Below are positions 8,116 to 18,000 of a DNA stretch of 64,000 nucleotides, piece by piece. Source of the DNA: Anderseniella sp. (GTDB taxonomy: Bacteria > Pseudomonadota > Alphaproteobacteria > Rhizobiales > Aestuariivirgaceae); contig JANQOK010000023.1 in the NCBI GenBank assembly GCA_028289645.1, positions 434,001 through 498,000 on the forward strand, read 5' to 3'. Below the pieces are notes generated by a model. That model made no database searches. It was not told the DNA's origin and worked only from the letters and a program-made list of their open reading frames with translations. A program made the position numbers and the translations under genes. How positions within the stretch are numbered: position 1 is the stretch's first letter; every line of letters begins with the position of its first letter.

Positions 8116-8988
8116 CTACCGGTTCAGGACCCGGCCGGCAACGGCATCAAGCTTTGCCAAAAGCTCATGATCACGCTTTTCCGGTGCGGTCATGAGCGCA
8201 TATTCCAGGGCCGTATCTGAATGGATGGGGCAGGGTTGATGCTCTGAGGGCAGGTCATGGGCAAGCCGTGTGACCAGCTTGATGGCATTGGAGACATTGG
8301 CGCGCATGACCTCGAGGATCGAGGTGATGTCCACAGCGCCGTGATCGGGATGCCAGGAATCGAAATCGGTTACCATGGCGGCGGTGGCGTAGCAGATCTC
8401 CGCCTCACGGGCCAGCTTGGCCTCCGGCATGTTGGTCATGCCGATCACATCGCAACCCCACTGCCGGTAGAGCTTGCTTTCGGCGACGCTGGAGAATTGC
8501 GGACCTTCCATGCACAGATAGGTGCCGCCGCGGGCATGAGGTATCGCTTCCGCCTTGGCAGCGGCCTCCAGAGCATCAGCCAGCAGCGGGGAAATCGGAT
8601 CGGCTGCCGAGACATGGGCGACACAACCTTCGCCAAAGAAGCTCTTCTCGCGGGCGAAGGTCCGGTCGATGAACTGGTCGATGATCACAAATGTGCCTGG
8701 CGGCAGTTCTTCGCGGAAGGAACCGCAGGCCGAAACGGACACAAGGTCGGTTACCCCTGCGCGCTTCAGGACATCAATATTGGCGCGATAGTTGATGCCG
8801 CCTGGCGGTATTCTGTGGCCACGGCCGTGGCGGGGCAGAAACACCACCGGCAGGCCGCCGATCTCGCCGCGGCGCACCTCGTCGGACGGCGCACCCCACG
8901 GACTTTCGATCCTCTCCCAGCGGGCGTTGTCCATCTCGATGTCATAGACGCCTGATCCACCGACAACACCCAGAACAGATTTGGTCAT
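8116..8988 (-). CDS. mtnP: S-methyl-5'-thioadenosine phosphorylase
   Basis: Phosphorolyses methylthioadenosine, a by-product of polyamine and homoserine-lactone synthesis, to adenine and methylthioribose-1-phosphate. The 290-residue protein has the phosphate loop GVVGGSGVYD at the N-terminus, FLPRHGRGHRIPPG, YLCMEGPQFSS with the conserved MEGPQFST-like block, IGMTNMPEAKLAREAE, and the base-binding aspartate in TDFDSWH. It is the first gene of a six-gene minus-strand operon, 78 bp after petC, with a hairpin terminator between. The start ATG is preceded by ccggagtat. Methylthioinosine phosphorylase is a possible alternative within the family but is less likely next to an adenine-specific pair. 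Confidence 0.95.
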   Translation of the reverse strand: MTKSVLGVVGGSGVYDIEMDNARWERIESPWGAPSDEVRRGEIGGLPVVFLPRHGRGHRIPPGGINYRANIDVLKRAGVTDLVSVSACGSFREELPPGTFVIIDQFIDRTFAREKSFFGEGCVAHVSAADPISPLLADALEAAAKAEAIPHARGGTYLCMEGPQFSSVAESKLYRQWGCDVIGMTNMPEAKLAREAEICYATAAMVTDFDSWHPDHGAVDITSILEVMRANVSNAIKLVTRLAHDLPSEHQPCPIHSDTALEYALMTAPEKRDHELLAKLDAVAGRVLNR

Positions 8989-9006
8989 TTGCTATACTCC
9001 GGATTG

Positions 9007-9034
9007 AAAAAGCCCGGACGTTTCCATCCGGGCT
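9007..9034 (-). terminator. Rho-independent terminator after petC
   Basis: Reading the minus strand, an 8-bp perfect stem (agcccgga / tccgggct, 9034-9027 and 9018-9011) with an 8-base loop runs straight into four T residues. It lies 33 bp past the petC stop and 19 bp before the mtnP start codon, and should end the petABC transcript. The mtn operon therefore needs its own promoter in or upstream of this short gap, or depends on read-through. Confidence 0.8.
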
Positions 9035-9066
9035 CATTGTTCAAAGCATTCCATTCCCTGCCTGGA

Positions 9067-9915
9067 TCAGTGTGGTTCGCGACCCCAGACGCGTTTCTTG
9101 GTCAGGAACAACAGTATCGACAGGATGACTAGGTACAGCACAACCTGGAAGCCCATGGACTTGCGTTGTTCCATTTTCGGTTCGCCTGCCCAGGTCAGGA
9201 ATGCCGATACGTCGGTCGCCATCTGCTCGACACTTGCCTTGGTGCCGTCGGCATATTCCACGATGTCTTCAGATAGCGGCGGTGCCATGGAAATCCAGGG
9301 TCCTGCCACGAAATACGGATTGTAGTAGCGGCCTTCCGGTGCATCTTGGGCTGCTTCGGCTGGCGGATCCTGGTAGCCCATCAACACGGCGCGAACGTAT
9401 TCGGGTCCGCCATTGCCTTTCACCAGCTTGATGAACGGCGATACATACCATGGATAATGGAAGCCTTCACGCTTCTTGGTGATCAGCGACAGGTCCGCCG
9501 GATAGGCACCGCCATTGGCCGCCATCGCAGCTTCCCGGTTCGGGAACGGGCTGGCAAATTTGTCGGCCGGGAGCGCCGGGCGTTCAAACATCTCGCCTTC
9601 TGAATCCGGACCGTCCATGACGGTATACTCTGCCGCGACCGCTTTGACTTCTTCTGCCGACAGTTCCGGTCCGCCGGGCTGGCTCAGATTGCGGTAGGAC
9701 ATCTGGTTCAACGAGTGGCACGCCGAGCACACCTGTTTGTACACCAGAAAGCCGCGCTGCAATTGTGCCCGGTCAAAATGGCCGAAGACGCCCTCGAATG
9801 AAAAGCTGATGTCTTCTGCCTTCTTCTGCTTGCCTGCCGCCATGGCGGCCGTGCCGCTTAGAACCAGCGAGGTTCCCAGAGCAATGGCAACAAGGAGTTT
9901 TTTTGTCATGTTCAT
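9067..9915 (-). CDS. petC: Cytochrome c1 of the bc1 complex
   Basis: Haem-c subunit of ubiquinol-cytochrome c reductase, facing the periplasm. The 282-residue precursor has a signal peptide (positively charged start, then a hydrophobic stretch ending AAMAA near residue 27). The haem attachment site VCSACH has Cys63, Cys66 and His67, and the axial methionine lies in WISMAPPL. One C-terminal transmembrane anchor (VVLYLVILSILLFL) ends in basic residues. It is the last gene of petABC, 24 bp after petB, and is followed by a terminator. Unlike in some relatives, it is not fused to cytochrome b. Confidence 0.97.
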   Translation of the reverse strand: MNMTKKLLVAIALGTSLVLSGTAAMAAGKQKKAEDISFSFEGVFGHFDRAQLQRGFLVYKQVCSACHSLNQMSYRNLSQPGGPELSAEEVKAVAAEYTVMDGPDSEGEMFERPALPADKFASPFPNREAAMAANGGAYPADLSLITKKREGFHYPWYVSPFIKLVKGNGGPEYVRAVLMGYQDPPAEAAQDAPEGRYYNPYFVAGPWISMAPPLSEDIVEYADGTKASVEQMATDVSAFLTWAGEPKMEQRKSMGFQVVLYLVILSILLFLTKKRVWGREPH

Positions 9916-9939
9916 CTGATTATCTCCTGATACCTGCTA

Positions 9940-11196
9940 TTACTCGGCCGGTTGGGCTGCGGGCTGCTTGCCGGCATTCTTCGCCAGCACCGCGTCTGAT
10001 ATGGACGACGGTAGCGGTTTGGGCGTTTCCAGCAATCCGACAAGCGGCAGCAGAATGAGGAAGTGGGCGAAATAGTAGACCGTTGCGATCTGGCCCACGG
10101 TGATCCACCAGCCTTCCGGCGGGTTGGCACCGACGACGCCGAGGATGAAGAAGTCGATCATCAACAGCCAGAACAGCTGCTTGAAAATCGGCCGGTAGGT
10201 CGCCGAACGGACTTTCGACGTGTCGAGCCATGGCAGGATAAACCAGATCAGGATCGACGCGAACATGGCAACAACACCCAGCAGCTTGTCCGGCACAGCG
10301 CGCAGGATCGCGTAGAACGGCAGGTAGTACCATTCCGGCACAATATGCTCGGGCGTGACCAGCGGATTGGCTTCTTCATAGTTGATCGAGTGGCCGAGAT
10401 AGTCGGGCAGGAAGAACACGAATATCGCAAAAATGATGAAGAATACGCACAAGGCAAATGCATCCTTCACCGTTGCGAACGGCGTGAACGCGACCGTATC
10501 CTGGCCGGACTTCACTTCAACCCCGGCCGGGTTGTTCTGGCCGGTGACATGCAGTGCCCACACGTGCAGGATGACAACTCCGACCAGGACGAATGGCAAC
10601 AGGTAGTGCAGCGAGAAGAAGCGCTGCAAAGTGGCATTATCCACGGAGAATCCGCCCCAGAGCCAGGTCACGATTGCCTCGCCGAAGAACGGCACAGCGG
10701 AGAACAGGTTGGTGATAACCTTGGCGCCCCAGTAGCTCATCTGGCCCCACGGCAGCACGTAACCCATGAAACCGGTGGCCATCATGATCAGGAAGATGGC
10801 AACCCCCAGCATCCACAAGATTTCGCGCGGCGCCTTGTAGGAACCGTAGTACATGCCGCGGGCGATATGGATATAGACCGCGATAAAGAAGAATGATGCA
10901 CCGACCTGGTGCCATTTCTGGATGATGTTGCCGAAGTTCACGTCACGACGGATATGTTCAACGGAATCGAAAGCCATATCCACGTGCGGCGTGTAGTGCA
11001 TGACCAGTACGATGCCGGTGATGATCTGCGAGACCATCATGATCATCAAGATACCGCCGAACGTATACCAGTAGTTCAGGTTGCGCGGCACCGGATAGCT
11101 GACGAAGCTGTCATACATAAGCCGCGGCAACGGCAGACGGTCGTCAACCCATTTCATGACTGGGTTGGTCGGATTATATGTGGAATGTCCGCTCAT
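9940..11196 (-). CDS. petB: Cytochrome b of the bc1 complex
   Basis: Membrane subunit that carries the two b haems and the quinol oxidation and reduction sites. The protein is 418 residues from the chosen ATG at 11196, which has a gagggaa ribosome site inside the petA-petB gap; the longer open frame upstream only reads through petA. The haem region shows [13 protein letters not shown] and [11 protein letters not shown], the second His pair is in [11 protein letters not shown], and the quinol-site motif [13 protein letters not shown] is intact. About eight transmembrane helices are visible. It is the middle gene of petABC. Confidence 0.97.
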   Translation of the reverse strand: MSGHSTYNPTNPVMKWVDDRLPLPRLMYDSFVSYPVPRNLNYWYTFGGILMIMMVSQIITGIVLVMHYTPHVDMAFDSVEHIRRDVNFGNIIQKWHQVGASFFFIAVYIHIARGMYYGSYKAPREILWMLGVAIFLIMMATGFMGYVLPWGQMSYWGAKVITNLFSAVPFFGEAIVTWLWGGFSVDNATLQRFFSLHYLLPFVLVGVVILHVWALHVTGQNNPAGVEVKSGQDTVAFTPFATVKDAFALCVFFIIFAIFVFFLPDYLGHSINYEEANPLVTPEHIVPEWYYLPFYAILRAVPDKLLGVVAMFASILIWFILPWLDTSKVRSATYRPIFKQLFWLLMIDFFILGVVGANPPEGWWITVGQIATVYYFAHFLILLPLVGLLETPKPLPSSISDAVLAKNAGKQPAAQPAE

Positions 11197-11207
11197 GATA
11201 TGTTCCC

Positions 11208-11768
11208 TCAGCCGATCTGGATCTTCGTGTCGCTCAAGTACTTGTACTCGGGCACGGGAAGGTTTTCTGGAGCGGGGCCTTTGCGGATGCGGCCCGAAGT
11301 GTCGTAGTGCGACCCGTGGCACGGGCAGAACCAGCCGTCATACTCGCCTTCATTGCCAATCGGAACACAACCCAGGTGTGTGCACACGCCCATCTGAACC
11401 AGATACTGCTCCTTGCCGTCCACGACACGGTTTGCATCGGTTGCGTCGCTGCCGTCAGCAACATTGGCGTTGCGTGCGAGCGGATCCGGCAGGTCGGCGA
11501 TATTCACCGCTTTGGCTTCCTCGATCTCCTTGGCGGTGCGATGCCGGATGATCACCGGATTGCCGCGCCATTGCACTGTGACTGACTGGCCTTCCTCAAT
11601 CGGTGCCAGATCAACCTCGATGGATGCTAGCGCCAGCACCGAGGCTGACGGGTTCATCTGATCAATCAATGGAATAGCCAGTGCGGCTGCGCCGACGGCG
11701 CCGACAGCGCCGGTGGCTATGTACAGAAAATCTCGACGGTCTTCGTCTGGTGCTTCGGCAGTTGACAC
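11208..11768 (-). CDS. petA: Rieske iron-sulfur protein of the bc1 complex
   Basis: Carries the [2Fe-2S] cluster that accepts the first electron from quinol and passes it to cytochrome c1. The 186-residue protein starts with GTG at 11768, preceded by a good gaggggtaa site. A twin-arginine-like segment ([10 protein letters not shown]) and one transmembrane helix near residues 15-36 give the usual Tat-dependent membrane anchoring. The cluster ligands are Cys129 and His131 (CTHLGC) and Cys148 and His151 (CPCHGSH), with Cys134 and Cys150 as the conserved disulfide. It is the first gene of petABC, 11 bp before petB. Confidence 0.97.
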   Translation of the reverse strand: MSTAEAPDEDRRDFLYIATGAVGAVGAAALAIPLIDQMNPSASVLALASIEVDLAPIEEGQSVTVQWRGNPVIIRHRTAKEIEEAKAVNIADLPDPLARNANVADGSDATDANRVVDGKEQYLVQMGVCTHLGCVPIGNEGEYDGWFCPCHGSHYDTSGRIRKGPAPENLPVPEYKYLSDTKIQIG

Positions 11769-12069
11769 GGGCTTACCCCTCGCTCGGCTTACCTGTTAAA
11801 AATCTCCACCCGCCCATAGCCGCCACAATTGTGTCACGACGCTGGGCAGATTGGACCGGGTTGTGGCATTCGTGCGGTGGAAAGTCCAGATATGAAGTGT
11901 CGCACGTCCACTGTTTTTGATTTCGATTAAATCACGGTTTCAGGGGGCGGGAAACGACAAATTTCCGGTGCAATGATGACGCGTGAAATCGAGCCCGCTC
12001 TGATGCGGCAGGTCGCATTGCCGGCAAACGTTATTGTATTTTCAGGCGTGCAGCCGCTGTGCGGTGTGG
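11769..12069. other. Intergenic region upstream of petABC
   Basis: These 301 bases separate the petA start codon from the end of the next minus-strand gene. No convincing coding frame or RNA gene is seen. It should hold the pet promoter and the end of the upstream transcript, but I cannot point to a clear -35/-10 pair, FNR-type box or terminator hairpin. Confidence 0.5.
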
Positions 12070-12528
12070 TCAGACGCCTTTGTCTTCGACGAACGGATTG
12101 GAATGCTTACGCGATTCTTCCGGGTTGGTATTGTGTGCGTAGATGCGGATACTGGTGCCAGGCTTGAGAGAATCCAGCATGAGCTTTCCGGTGCGCTCGA
12201 ACGAACCGTCGTGCATGCCCTTGTCTGCTGGAGACCTGTAGCGGTACTTGAATGTCGCCCGCTTGTGAATGTTGTGTTCGGAGTAATCGTGTCTGGCGGC
12301 GACAAGCGGCGCAATCTTGCAATCCATATACGCCATTTCATTGGTCCGTTTATCAATGATTTTCCGGCGGCGCTTCTTGATGAAGCAATCGACCTTTACT
12401 TCGGTGATGGATGCCTCGACCACCGTGTAGTTGGTTTCCAGATCATTGGCGTCAAAAAGTGTAAAAACAAGCAGCGCTGCGCCAACTCCGCCAAATACAG
12501 TCGCCTTGAGTTTGAAACTTCCGAACAT
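12070..12528 (-). CDS. Hypothetical membrane-anchored protein, DUF3592-like
   Basis: A 152-residue protein with one hydrophobic segment near the N-terminus (ATVFGGVGAALLVFTLF), then a soluble part predicted mostly beta. The C-terminal half (ATFKYRYRSPADKG then GTSIRIYAHNTNPEES) resembles DUF3592-type domains, which end in a 'structure...NP..s' segment, but the match is by eye only. Two cysteines (VDCFIK, MDCKIA) flank a very basic KKRRRK stretch. It stands alone between the pet promoter region and the cupin gene on the same strand. Function unknown. Confidence 0.65.
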   Translation of the reverse strand: MFGSFKLKATVFGGVGAALLVFTLFDANDLETNYTVVEASITEVKVDCFIKKRRRKIIDKRTNEMAYMDCKIAPLVAARHDYSEHNIHKRATFKYRYRSPADKGMHDGSFERTGKLMLDSLKPGTSIRIYAHNTNPEESRKHSNPFVEDKGV

Positions 12529-12666
12529 GAGTTCATCCCGCCTTCAGCCGTAATGCTTCGAATACTGACGGGATTATGCGATTGCCGGATGAGGGATGTT
12601 CTAAGCGAATTGGTAAAATTCGATGCACTTGCGGCTGACGTGGCGTTGTGGACCGGTTGCTCCCTG

Positions 12667-12972
12667 CTATTTCATCAGTTCGATCTCCACGAACACGCAC
12701 TCAAAGTCGTTGGCGTTGATGACATCGTGCTCGACACCGGCTTCGCGAAAGTACGGGATGCCAGTTTTCAATTCGCTGACCGTGCGCTTGCCGCCTGCAG
12801 TTTCAATCTCAAGAGTGCCATCGAACAGCGGCACAACCACGTAGTCATATTCATGCCGGTGCCAGCCGGTGTTGTCGCCCCGGTTCTTGAAGCGCCATTC
12901 GGTTACACGGGCGCGGTCGTTGTTCACGAACTCGGTCGGTATGGCGGTTCCTGCGGCAGTTTTGTCGCACAT
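12667..12972 (-). CDS. Small cupin-domain protein
   Basis: A single-domain cupin of about 101 residues. Cupin motif 1 is seen as GWHRHEYDYVVVPL with the two metal-binding His residues and a following Glu; motif 2 is PYFREAGVEHDVIN with the last His. I take the ATG at 12972 because a ggag site stands nine bases before it; a longer start at 13011 has no such site. Small cupins of this type may be regulators or enzymes of many kinds, so no reaction is proposed. It is divergent from trmL, with 110 bp between the start codons. Confidence 0.82.
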   Translation of the reverse strand: MCDKTAAGTAIPTEFVNNDRARVTEWRFKNRGDNTGWHRHEYDYVVVPLFDGTLEIETAGGKRTVSELKTGIPYFREAGVEHDVINANDFECVFVEIELMK

Positions 12973-13082
12973 GATGGTGGTCTCCGAAGGGTTTCGGCTA
13001 CAGTAGGCCATTCGCGCCGGGCTTGTTGCCCCAGTTGGTGCTAATTGGTGGTTCCAGACGGAAAGTCATAAAGGCCGGCAGC

Positions 13083-13538
13083 ATGATTGAGATCGCCTTG
13101 TATCAACCGGACATCGCCCAGAATGCGGCAACAAGTGTGCGGCTAGCGGCGTGTCTCGGTCTGACCATCCACATCATCGAACCGGCAGGTTTCGTCTGGA
13201 ACACCCGGGACTTCCGGCGCGCCGGCATGGACTACATCGGTCAGGCCAACATTGTGCGCCAACCGGACTGGGACACATTTCTGGCCGCCATGGCGAACCG
13301 GCGCATTGTGCTGGCCACCACGCGCGTGCGCAGGACCTACACCGATTTCGATTTTCACGATGACGACATACTGCTTGTCGGCAGGGAAAGTGCCGGTGTG
13401 CCGGAGCATGTGCACGACGCCGTCAGCCACCATGTTTCAATTCCCATGCAACCGGGCACCAGGTCTTTGAACGTGGCGGTGGCCACGGCGATGATCACCG
13501 GCGAGGCCCTGCGCCAGACTGCGTGGCATCAAGGATGA
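13083..13538 (+). CDS. trmL: tRNA (cytidine/uridine-34-2'-O)-methyltransferase
   Basis: SPOUT-fold enzyme that methylates the 2'-hydroxyl of the wobble base in certain leucine tRNAs using S-adenosylmethionine. The protein is 151 residues from the ATG at 13083 ([16 protein letters not shown]), the usual N-terminus and length of TrmL; an upstream TTG frame is not conserved. The knotted SAM-binding region is visible as [11 protein letters not shown] and then [15 protein letters not shown]. It stands 40 bp before hemF on the same strand, a common pairing in this bacterial group. Confidence 0.95.
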   Translation: MIEIALYQPDIAQNAATSVRLAACLGLTIHIIEPAGFVWNTRDFRRAGMDYIGQANIVRQPDWDTFLAAMANRRIVLATTRVRRTYTDFDFHDDDILLVGRESAGVPEHVHDAVSHHVSIPMQPGTRSLNVAVATAMITGEALRQTAWHQG

Positions 13539-13578
13539 CCATCAGCCATGCAGCCGCCGCACTTCCCAAACCGCCGAA

Positions 13579-14493
13579 ATGAAGACTATTGTCTCGTGCA
13601 TGACTGACACTTCGACAGATATTCACACTCGGCTGGAGCCCCGCAAGACGCAGGCCCGGCAGTGGTTCGAGAGCCTGCGCGACCGGATTTGTACAAGTTT
13701 TGAAAAGATCGAGGATGAGCTTGCTTCAGGCCCGATGGCGGCTGAACCGGCGGGGCGGTTTGAGCGCACGCCGTGGAGCCGAGACAATGACGGCGGCGGC
13801 GGCGTCATGTCGATCATGAAGGGCCGTGTGTTTGAAAAAGTCGGCGTCCACTGTTCAACCGTGCATGGTGAGTTTTCAGAGGATTTCCGCAAGCAGATAC
13901 CGGGTGCCGACGAGGATCCGAGGTTCTGGGCCTCCGGCATTTCCCTGATTGCCCATCCGTGGAATCCGCACGTGCCGACCGCGCACATGAACACCCGGTT
14001 CGTGGTCACCTCGAAGTCATGGTTCGGCGGCGGCGGCGACCTGACGCCGGTACTGGTGCGCAGGCGCAACCAGGAAGATCCTGACTCGATCGCATTTCAC
14101 GCCGCTTTCCAGGCGGCTTGCGATGCGCATGATGTGGCCGACTACAAGCGCTACAAGGAATGGTGCGACGAGTATTTCTGGCTCAAGCACCGCGATGAAC
14201 CGCGCGGCATCGGCGGTATCTTCTTCGACTATCTGGACAGCGGCGACTGGGACGCGGATCTGGCGTTCACCAAGGATGTGGGCCTCGCCTTCGACAAGGT
14301 CTACTGCGACATCGTGCGCGCCAATGTGGACACGCCGTGGACCGATGAGGATCGCGACGAACAGATGGTCAGGCGCGGGCGCTATGTCGAGTTCAACCTG
14401 TTGTACGACCGCGGCACGCTGTTCGGGTTGAAAACCGGCGGCAACGTCGATTCGATTCTGTCTTCCATGCCTCCGTCCGTGAAATGGCCCTGA
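13579..14493 (+). CDS. hemF: Oxygen-dependent coproporphyrinogen III oxidase
   Basis: Aerobic haem-biosynthesis enzyme that decarboxylates coproporphyrinogen III to protoporphyrinogen IX with O2. The protein is 304 residues, or 297 if the ATG at 13600 is used; neither has a clear ribosome site. The family blocks [47 protein letters not shown] and [13 protein letters not shown] are all present, as is [18 protein letters not shown] near the end. The invariant His in PTAHMNTR is intact. The last ten bases overlap the start of the following MFS gene, so the two are probably co-translated. Confidence 0.97.
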   Translation: MKTIVSCMTDTSTDIHTRLEPRKTQARQWFESLRDRICTSFEKIEDELASGPMAAEPAGRFERTPWSRDNDGGGGVMSIMKGRVFEKVGVHCSTVHGEFSEDFRKQIPGADEDPRFWASGISLIAHPWNPHVPTAHMNTRFVVTSKSWFGGGGDLTPVLVRRRNQEDPDSIAFHAAFQAACDAHDVADYKRYKEWCDEYFWLKHRDEPRGIGGIFFDYLDSGDWDADLAFTKDVGLAFDKVYCDIVRANVDTPWTDEDRDEQMVRRGRYVEFNLLYDRGTLFGLKTGGNVDSILSSMPPSVKWP

Positions 14494-15680
14494 ACGACCA
14501 GCTCAGGACCGGCTCCGCGAGCCCGGTGGCCAGACGTAATGTGATCGGTGCCATAACGCTGGTTTTCGGCGCTGATGTGGCCATGGGGCTGACCTATCCG
14601 TTGCTCAACCTGCTGCTGGAGGCGCGCGGTGTTGACGAGCGGATTATCGGGCTGAATGCCGCCATGTCGCCGCTGGGCATCATCGTTATGGGAGTGATCC
14701 TGCCGCGTCTCGTGGCCAGAAGATCCAGCGCGCCAATAGCATGGATCGCCATGGCTTGCCTGGCAGCATCGATACTGGCCATGGGCCTGTTCACCAGCCT
14801 GACGGCCTGGTTTGTCATCCGGTTTGCGCTGGGCGCGGCGGCAGGAGCGCTGTTTGCGTTGTCTGAGGCCTGGCTGATGCATTTCACGGCAGATGAACAC
14901 AGAGGTCGCACCACCGCCATTTACACCACGGTCATGGCGACCGGTTTCGGGGCCGGCACGGCGATCCTGCCGTTTGCAGGAACCGAAGGCATGCTGCCGT
15001 TTGTCATGGGCGCCGTTTTCATTGCGCTGGGTTCCTTGCCACTGCTGCTTATTCGCCTTGACGGGTCTGAATTCGAGGCGGATGAGAGCGATGACAAGAC
15101 CGGGATGACAGTGTTTGCCTGGGCGGCACCGTTGCTGCTGCTGGGCGTGCTGACCATGACCCTGTTCGATTCCGTCATGTTGTCGTTCTTCCCGATCTAT
15201 GCGGTGCGTCAGTCGCTGGAACTGTCAACGGCAGCCTGGCTGCTCGGCGCGGCGGTCGCAGGTGCCGCCCTGTTCCAACTGCCCATCGGCTGGCTGGCCG
15301 ACCGCTGGTCGCGGCGCGGGGTGATCTGGGTCGCCACGCTTGGCACCTGTTCACTGGCGCTTGCCATGCCGGTTGTCATCAAGACCTGGCTCGCCTGGCC
15401 GCTGGCTGTCGCGCTCGGCAGCTGCGCCTATGCACTGTACTCGCTGGCACTGGTTGCCATGGGTGACCGGTTCAAGGGACCGATGCTGGTGGCAGGTTCG
15501 GCTGCCGTGGCCGCCATGTGGGGCATAGGTGGCATTGTCGGACCGCCGGTGACCGGTTGGGTATTCAAGGTCGCAGGCCATGAATCACTGCCCTATGTGC
15601 TGGCTGCACCCTATGTTGTGTTCGCCGTGTTCCTTGCCATATCCGGCGGTCATCTGGTGCGGCAGGGCTGGCGCAGATAG
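14484..15680 (+). CDS. MFS transporter, first of a tandem pair
   Basis: Twelve-helix major facilitator permease of 398 residues. The conserved charge pattern between helices 2 and 3 is weak, but the helix-1 segment [22 protein letters not shown], the [12 protein letters not shown] segment of helix 4-5 and the central [12 protein letters not shown] loop are typical of the YfcJ/sugar-efflux-like group. It overlaps hemF by ten bases. The next gene, 75 bp on, is a clear paralogue with the same block order. The substrate is unknown; the coupling to hemF could hint at a porphyrin or other metabolite but this is only context. Confidence 0.9.
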   Translation: MALNDQLRTGSASPVARRNVIGAITLVFGADVAMGLTYPLLNLLLEARGVDERIIGLNAAMSPLGIIVMGVILPRLVARRSSAPIAWIAMACLAASILAMGLFTSLTAWFVIRFALGAAAGALFALSEAWLMHFTADEHRGRTTAIYTTVMATGFGAGTAILPFAGTEGMLPFVMGAVFIALGSLPLLLIRLDGSEFEADESDDKTGMTVFAWAAPLLLLGVLTMTLFDSVMLSFFPIYAVRQSLELSTAAWLLGAAVAGAALFQLPIGWLADRWSRRGVIWVATLGTCSLALAMPVVIKTWLAWPLAVALGSCAYALYSLALVAMGDRFKGPMLVAGSAAVAAMWGIGGIVGPPVTGWVFKVAGHESLPYVLAAPYVVFAVFLAISGGHLVRQGWRR

Positions 15681-15755
15681 CTCTGACTTTGGGGCATGTC
15701 AGCATTGACCCGGCCGTGGCTTGACCCCGCAGACGGCCTCGTGTCCAGTCGGTTC

Positions 15756-16919
15756 ATGACAGCGATTGCGGACATCCACCCGAGCATTCGGCGGCGTAAC
15801 CTGCTGGCGGCCTGCGCCGCCATCATCGTGTTCGGCTTTGCCATGGGGCTTTCCTATCCCCTGTTGTCGCTGTTGCTGGAGCGGCGCGGCGTGTCGGAAA
15901 CGGTTATCGGTATGAACGCGGCCATGTCACCGCTCGGCATCCTGATGTTTTCAGTTTTCATTCCGGTGCTGGCACGACGCTTTGGAGCGCGCACGGTAAC
16001 CATTACGGCGGCTTTTGCGGCGGCGCTAGTAATGCTGAGCTACCGGGTGTTTCCGTCACTGGAAGCCTGGTTCGTGCTGCGCCTGGCTCACGGCATGGTG
16101 GTATCGACATTGTTCGTGCTGTCGGAAAGCTGGGTGGTGAAATACGCCGATCCGGGCTCACGCGGCAAGGTCGTGGCCATTTACGGCGCAGCGCTGGCGG
16201 CCAGCTTCGGAGCGGGGCCGTTGCTGATTTCGCTGATCGGAATTGACGGCTGGCTGCCATTTGCAATTGGTGCAGGTGTACTCGCAGTCGCAACCATTCC
16301 GATTGCGCTGATCCGGGAGGAGCGCCTTATGCCGGAAGCCCACGCCGGCTGGGGCGACATACTGGCCTTCATGCCGAAGGCGCCAATCCTGCTGGCGGCG
16401 GTATTCATCTTTGCCGTGTTTGATGCGGCGACCCTGAGCCTGATTCCGGTTTACGGTGTCAGACTGGGCTATGACCTGGCGGCGTCGTCCAACATGCTGA
16501 CCGTGTTGATTGTCGGCAACGTGATTCTGCTGCTGCCGATCGGCTGGCTCATTGACCACAAGGACCGGCGCATGGTCATGGCTGGGCTGGGGGCGGTGAC
16601 CCTGGCCCTGCTGCTGGTGTTGCCGCTGGTTGCCGGCACCTTGGTGCAATGGCCGGTGCTGTTCATGGTCGGGGCCACCGGTTACGGCATCTACACCTGC
16701 GCACTTGCCATCCTGGGAGACCGGTACACCGGCCACCAGCTGATCGCCGGATCATCATCATTTGCCACTATGTGGGGGTCAGGTGCGCTGGCAGGTTCAC
16801 TGATTGCCGGCAGCGCCATGCAGGCAATGGGGCCGCATGGTCTTCCGCTGTCGCTTGCAGTGTGCTTCGGTATCTTCCTGTTGGGAATGTGGCTGCGCCG
16901 GACGCAGCAGCAAGCGTAG
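15756..16919 (+). CDS. MFS transporter, second of a tandem pair
   Basis: Paralogue of the upstream permease, about 387 residues. Matching segments are [31 protein letters not shown] in the same position as in the first copy, LFVLSESWVVKYAD, and GWLIDHKDRRMV. I choose the ATG at 15756 because its product lines up with the paralogue's N-terminus; an ATG at 15696 would add 20 residues but its G-rich tract is only one base away. Twelve hydrophobic segments are visible. Substrate unknown. The pair looks like an old tandem duplication because identity is limited to motif blocks. Confidence 0.88.
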   Translation: MTAIADIHPSIRRRNLLAACAAIIVFGFAMGLSYPLLSLLLERRGVSETVIGMNAAMSPLGILMFSVFIPVLARRFGARTVTITAAFAAALVMLSYRVFPSLEAWFVLRLAHGMVVSTLFVLSESWVVKYADPGSRGKVVAIYGAALAASFGAGPLLISLIGIDGWLPFAIGAGVLAVATIPIALIREERLMPEAHAGWGDILAFMPKAPILLAAVFIFAVFDAATLSLIPVYGVRLGYDLAASSNMLTVLIVGNVILLLPIGWLIDHKDRRMVMAGLGAVTLALLLVLPLVAGTLVQWPVLFMVGATGYGIYTCALAILGDRYTGHQLIAGSSSFATMWGSGALAGSLIAGSAMQAMGPHGLPLSLAVCFGIFLLGMWLRRTQQQA

Positions 16920-16937
16920 CAAAGGGCGAAAACAGCA

Positions 16938-17939
16938 ATGACGATGAACAAGACCGTACGACTGGCGCGCAGACCTCACGGTGAGGTGCAGCGTGAGGAT
17001 TTCACGATTGCCGAAGAAACACTGGCCGATCCGGCCGACGGCCAGTTCCGGGTCAAGTCAGCCTATGTGTCACTTGATCCGGCCATGCGCGGCTGGATGA
17101 ATGACGGAAAATCCTATGTGCCGCCGGTGGGCATCGGGGAAGTCATGCGCGGTTTCGTTTCCGGCACGGTGGATGCATCACGGCATCCGAAATTCAAGGA
17201 AGGCGATACGGTTTCCGGCCTGCTCGGCGTCCAGTCCCATGCCATTACCGACGGCCAGGGCGTGGCCAAGGCGGACACTTCGCTGGCACCGCTGCAGACC
17301 TGGGTCGGCGGTCTCGGCATGCCGGGCCTGACCGCCTATTGCGGCCTGACCTATGTCGGTGAGCCCAAGGAGGGGGAAACCGTTGTGGTGTCGGCTGCCT
17401 CCGGCGCTGTCGGTCAGGTGGTCGGCCAGATCGCCAACATCTACGGCTGCCGGACGGTGGGCATTGCCGGCGGCCCGGACAAGTGCGCGGCCCTGATTGA
17501 CGAATTCGGATTCGATGCTGCCGTCGACTACAAGAAAGGCTGGCTTGCCGATGACCTGAAAGCTGCCTGTCCGGACGGCATTGACGTGAACTTTGAAAAT
17601 GTCGGCGGTGAGATACTGGATGCCGTGCTGCCCTTGATGAATTTCAAAGGCCGTATTGCCATTTGCGGTCTGATCTCAGCCTACAATGCCACGGCACCGG
17701 TGCCGGGACCGTATAATTTCCGCTCCGTGCTGGTGAACCGCCTGCGGGTGCAGGGGTTCATCGTTTTTGACTTCCTCGACAAGTATCCGGAAGCCTACAA
17801 GCAGCTCGGCACCTGGTACAAAGAGGGCAAGCTGAAGTTCAGGGAGGACGTGCGCGAGGGTGGGCTCGATGCGTTTCCCGATGTGCTGAAGCTGCTTTAT
17901 ACTGGCGGCAATTTCGGCAAGCTGATTCTCAAGGTTTGA
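16938..17939 (+). CDS. Zinc-independent MDR oxidoreductase (CurA/2-alkenal reductase-like)
   Basis: NADPH-dependent medium-chain reductase of 333 residues, in the leukotriene B4 12-hydroxydehydrogenase/curcumin reductase group, which reduces carbon-carbon double bonds of enones. N-terminal SLDPAMRGWMND and VGIGEVMRGF are group hallmarks. The nucleotide-binding segment is VVVSAASGAVGQVVGQIA, followed by VGIAGGPDKC, where Lys contacts the NADPH phosphate. There are no zinc-ligand cysteines. It follows the MFS pair by 18 bp and may be part of the same transcript. The native substrate is unknown. Confidence 0.92.
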   Translation: MTMNKTVRLARRPHGEVQREDFTIAEETLADPADGQFRVKSAYVSLDPAMRGWMNDGKSYVPPVGIGEVMRGFVSGTVDASRHPKFKEGDTVSGLLGVQSHAITDGQGVAKADTSLAPLQTWVGGLGMPGLTAYCGLTYVGEPKEGETVVVSAASGAVGQVVGQIANIYGCRTVGIAGGPDKCAALIDEFGFDAAVDYKKGWLADDLKAACPDGIDVNFENVGGEILDAVLPLMNFKGRIAICGLISAYNATAPVPGPYNFRSVLVNRLRVQGFIVFDFLDKYPEAYKQLGTWYKEGKLKFREDVREGGLDAFPDVLKLLYTGGNFGKLILKV

Positions 17940-18000
17940 CATGACCTGAATGAGGAGGTGAGCCGCGATACAGCGCTAGAACGGATCCGGGGAGGCAACA

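Noticed and set aside
12034-13044. A 336-codon plus-strand frame over the DUF3592-like and cupin genes
   Set aside because: It spans an intergenic region and lacks any domain, whereas both minus-strand proteins have plausible starts, and the cupin motifs are clear.
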